Shown: positions 16,868 through 18,500 of the stretch, in pieces
How the letters are laid out: every line of letters begins with the position of its first letter
Position numbering within the stretch: position 1 is the stretch's first letter
Origin: DATARH01 sp035935235
Lineage (GTDB): Bacteria; Pseudomonadota; Alphaproteobacteria; ATCC43930; CGMCC-115725
DNA length: 18,500 nt
NCBI GenBank assembly: GCA_035935235.1
Contig: DASYXG010000054.1
Coordinates: 1 to 18,500, forward strand
Direction: 5' to 3'
Program-made: the position numbers and the translations under genes
Notes under the pieces: model-generated
Database searches by the model: none
The model's input: the letters and a program-made list of their open reading frames with translations, nothing else
What the model was told of the DNA's origin: nothing

Positions 16868-18186
16868 CAATTGCCGAGCATGATGCCACCGCGACCACAG
16901 GTCGCGCTCTCGTTGTTCATCCCTCTCTGAAGACCGCGCCCGGCCGCAAACCGGCCAACGGCGCCGCTCGCTCGCTTGACGCCAGGCTCGACGAGGCGAT
17001 CGGCCTGGCACAGGCGATCAACCTCGATGTCGTCTCTGGCGAGATCATTCGCCTCAGCCGGCCGGTTCCCGCGACGCTGATCGGCAAAGGCGGAGTCGAA
17101 GCCCTCGGCGAAACGATCGCCGAGAAGAAGATCGGCCTTGTCGTCATCGACGGCACCTTGTCGCCGGTGCAACAGCGCAATCTCGAACGCCAGTGGAAGG
17201 CCAAGGTCATCGACCGCACCGGCCTCATCCTCGAAATTTTTGGCGCGCGCGCCCGCACCCATGAAGGGCGCCTGCAGGTCGAGCTGGCGGCTTTGTCGTA
17301 CCAGCGCTCGCGGCTGGTGCGCTCGTGGACCCATCTCGAGCGTCAGCGCGGCGGTTTCGGCTTCCTCGGCGGCCCCGGCGAAAGTCAGCTCGAAATCGAC
17401 CGCCGCCTGATCGGCGAGCGTATCGGCAAGTTGAAGCGCGAGCTCGACGCGGTGAAACGCACCCGCGCGCTGCACCGCGAGGCGCGCCGCCGCGTCCCGT
17501 ACCCGGTTGTGGCTCTGGTCGGTTATACCAATGCCGGCAAGTCGACCCTATTCAACCGGCTCACCCGCTCGGCCGTCGGCGCCGAGGATATGCTGTTCGC
17601 GACGCTCGATCCGACCATGCGGCGGCTCGGCCTGCCCTCCGGCAAGACCGTGATCCTCTCGGACACGGTCGGGTTCATCTCCGACCTGCCGACGCATCTC
17701 GTCGCCGCGTTTCGCGCGACGCTGGAGGAAGTTACCGAGGCCGACATCGTCGTCCACGTCCGCGACGCGCATCACCCGGACAGCGCCGCACAGCGCGCCG
17801 ATGTGCTGGCGGTGCTTCGGGATCTCGGCCTTGGCCAGCTGGTCGAGGACGGGCTGATCGAGGTACTCAACAAGATCGATCTGCTCGACGAGGCCTCGCG
17901 CGACGCGCTCGTCAACCAGACCCAGCGCAACGAGGAAGTCGTCGCGTTGTCGGCGCGGACCGGGGAGGGGTGCGATGGCCTCCTCACGCTGATCGCTCGG
18001 CGGCTCGATAGCACCGCCCGCTCGGTGCGCATCGACGTGCCGCTCGCCGACGGCAAGACGCTCGCCTGGATCTATGAGCGCGGCGAAGTGCTCGGCCGCC
18101 GCGACGACGGCGAGGCGGCGCATCTCTCGGTTCGCCTTTCCGATGCCGATCTCGGCCGCCTGCGCCACCGCCAGCGGGTGCATTGA
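16864..18186 (+). CDS. hflX: Ribosome-associated GTPase HflX, with probable CTG start
   Basis: HflX is a GTPase that binds the 50S subunit and rescues stalled or stressed ribosomes. From the CTG at 16864 the protein has about 440 residues, normal for the family. The N-terminal HflX domain is encoded from about 16903 (RALVVHPSLK, ARLDEAIGLAQAINLDVV, GLVVIDGTLSPVQQRNLE). A central helical segment carries YQRSRLVRSWTHLERQRGG and FLGGPGESQLE. The G domain has G1 at about 220 (GYTNAGKSTLFNRL), a LDPTMRRL switch region, G3 DTVGF and G4 NKID at about 336. An in-frame TAG at 16846-16848 bounds the start. The first ATG/GTG/TTG in frame is TTG at 17158, which would remove about 98 conserved residues. 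CTG overlaps the hfq stop and has a ribosome binding site, so it is preferred. hfq-hflX is a widely conserved pair. Confidence 0.93.
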   Translation: MTIAEHDATATTGRALVVHPSLKTAPGRKPANGAARSLDARLDEAIGLAQAINLDVVSGEIIRLSRPVPATLIGKGGVEALGETIAEKKIGLVVIDGTLSPVQQRNLERQWKAKVIDRTGLILEIFGARARTHEGRLQVELAALSYQRSRLVRSWTHLERQRGGFGFLGGPGESQLEIDRRLIGERIGKLKRELDAVKRTRALHREARRRVPYPVVALVGYTNAGKSTLFNRLTRSAVGAEDMLFATLDPTMRRLGLPSGKTVILSDTVGFISDLPTHLVAAFRATLEEVTEADIVVHVRDAHHPDSAAQRADVLAVLRDLGLGQLVEDGLIEVLNKIDLLDEASRDALVNQTQRNEEVVALSARTGEGCDGLLTLIARRLDSTARSVRIDVPLADGKTLAWIYERGEVLGRRDDGEAAHLSVRLSDADLGRLRHRQRVH

Positions 18187-18500
18187 CACGCGTCTTGAAG
18201 TCGCTCATCGGCGGCGGCTCGTGTCGCTACATTCGAAATATGACATTGTCGCAATGCTGGATTGTGATCACGTATGTTGCAAAAGTTCCTATTATGTTCT
18301 ACATCCGTGGCAGTGTCGGAACGATAGGGCCGGCATCGCCGCTTTCGAGGCGGCTCGCTGATTGAAGCCGAAACCGGAGCTTTACGAGCGAACTGACCTT
18401 CCGCGCGCGGGCATAGAACAAGGCACAACCAAGAAAAGCCGTCTGTCGTCCCGCGACCGAAATAATGACCAACAATCGGCACGGGCGCTGTTGAGGCAAT
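18187..18500. other. Region after hflX with no recognisable gene
   Basis: No convincing gene is visible in these 314 bases, part of which (about 18225-18305) is AT-richer than the genes. A perfect 8-bp palindrome GTGATCAC lies at 18264-18271. Bases 18268-18281 match the dusB promoter region at 13 of 14 positions. TTGCAA (18277-18282), 17 bases before TACATC (18300-18305), could be a weak promoter. A small GC hairpin (GCCGC 18338-18342, GCGGC 18350-18354) lacks a T-run, so it is not a clear terminator. On the plus strand a frame from TTG at 18362 stays open to the window end (47 codons, LKPKPELYERTD...), and the minus strand also has open frames. None has recognisable homology. Confidence 0.5.

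Noticed and set aside
18338..18354. Rho-independent terminator after hflX
   Set aside because: The GCCGC/GCGGC stem is only 5 bp and no T-run follows it.

Overview
The window is GC-rich, densely coded chromosomal DNA from an alphaproteobacterium. Three things point there: the gene order dusB(nifR3)-ntrB-ntrC-ntrY-ntrX...hfq-hflX, the fused ispDF gene, and the pyruvate dehydrogenase genes followed directly by lipA and a COQ10-like gene. A free-living, Rhodospirillales-like organism fits best, but the rank below class is an inference. There are no rRNA or tRNA genes, insertion sequences, prophage genes or CRISPR arrays.

Region 1 (1-5523, plus strand) is central carbon and lipoate metabolism. 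It holds the 3' part of pdhB (E1 beta; its 5' end lies outside the window), pdhC (E2), lpdA (E3), lipA (lipoyl synthase, which makes the cofactor that E2 carries) and a COQ10/START-family gene. Two related palindromic repeats of about 90 bp sit in the pdhB-pdhC and lpdA-lipA gaps. The second supplies the lipA start codon. A different palindromic element, about 63 bp long, lies in frame inside pdhC and is translated as part of a linker.

Region 2 (5520-7631, minus strand) is ispDF-pgpA-cinA, a tightly overlapping set for isoprenoid precursors, phosphatidylglycerol synthesis and NMN deamidation. It converges on the COQ10-like gene, and the two stop codons share a CTAG tetranucleotide. pgpA has no ATG, GTG or TTG start; the best start is a CTG overlapping the ispDF stop.

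Region 3 (7632-14986, plus strand) starts at an AT-richer divergent promoter region. dusB, ntrB and ntrC overlap or abut, followed by the second nitrogen-responsive two-component pair ntrY-ntrX. NtrC has an intact sigma-54 contact loop; NtrX lacks it.

Region 4 (15012-18186, plus strand) holds a D-amino-acid aminotransferase gene, a HAD-family phosphatase gene, hfq and hflX. hflX also appears to start at a CTG overlapping the upstream stop (CTGA). The last 314 bases hold no gene I can identify, but they contain a 14-base match (one mismatch) to the dusB promoter region.

Most of the window is ordinary conserved alphaproteobacterial chromosome. The observations most worth checking are the two CTG starts in the same CTGA geometry, the repeat that is translated inside pdhC, and the repeat that supplies the lipA start.
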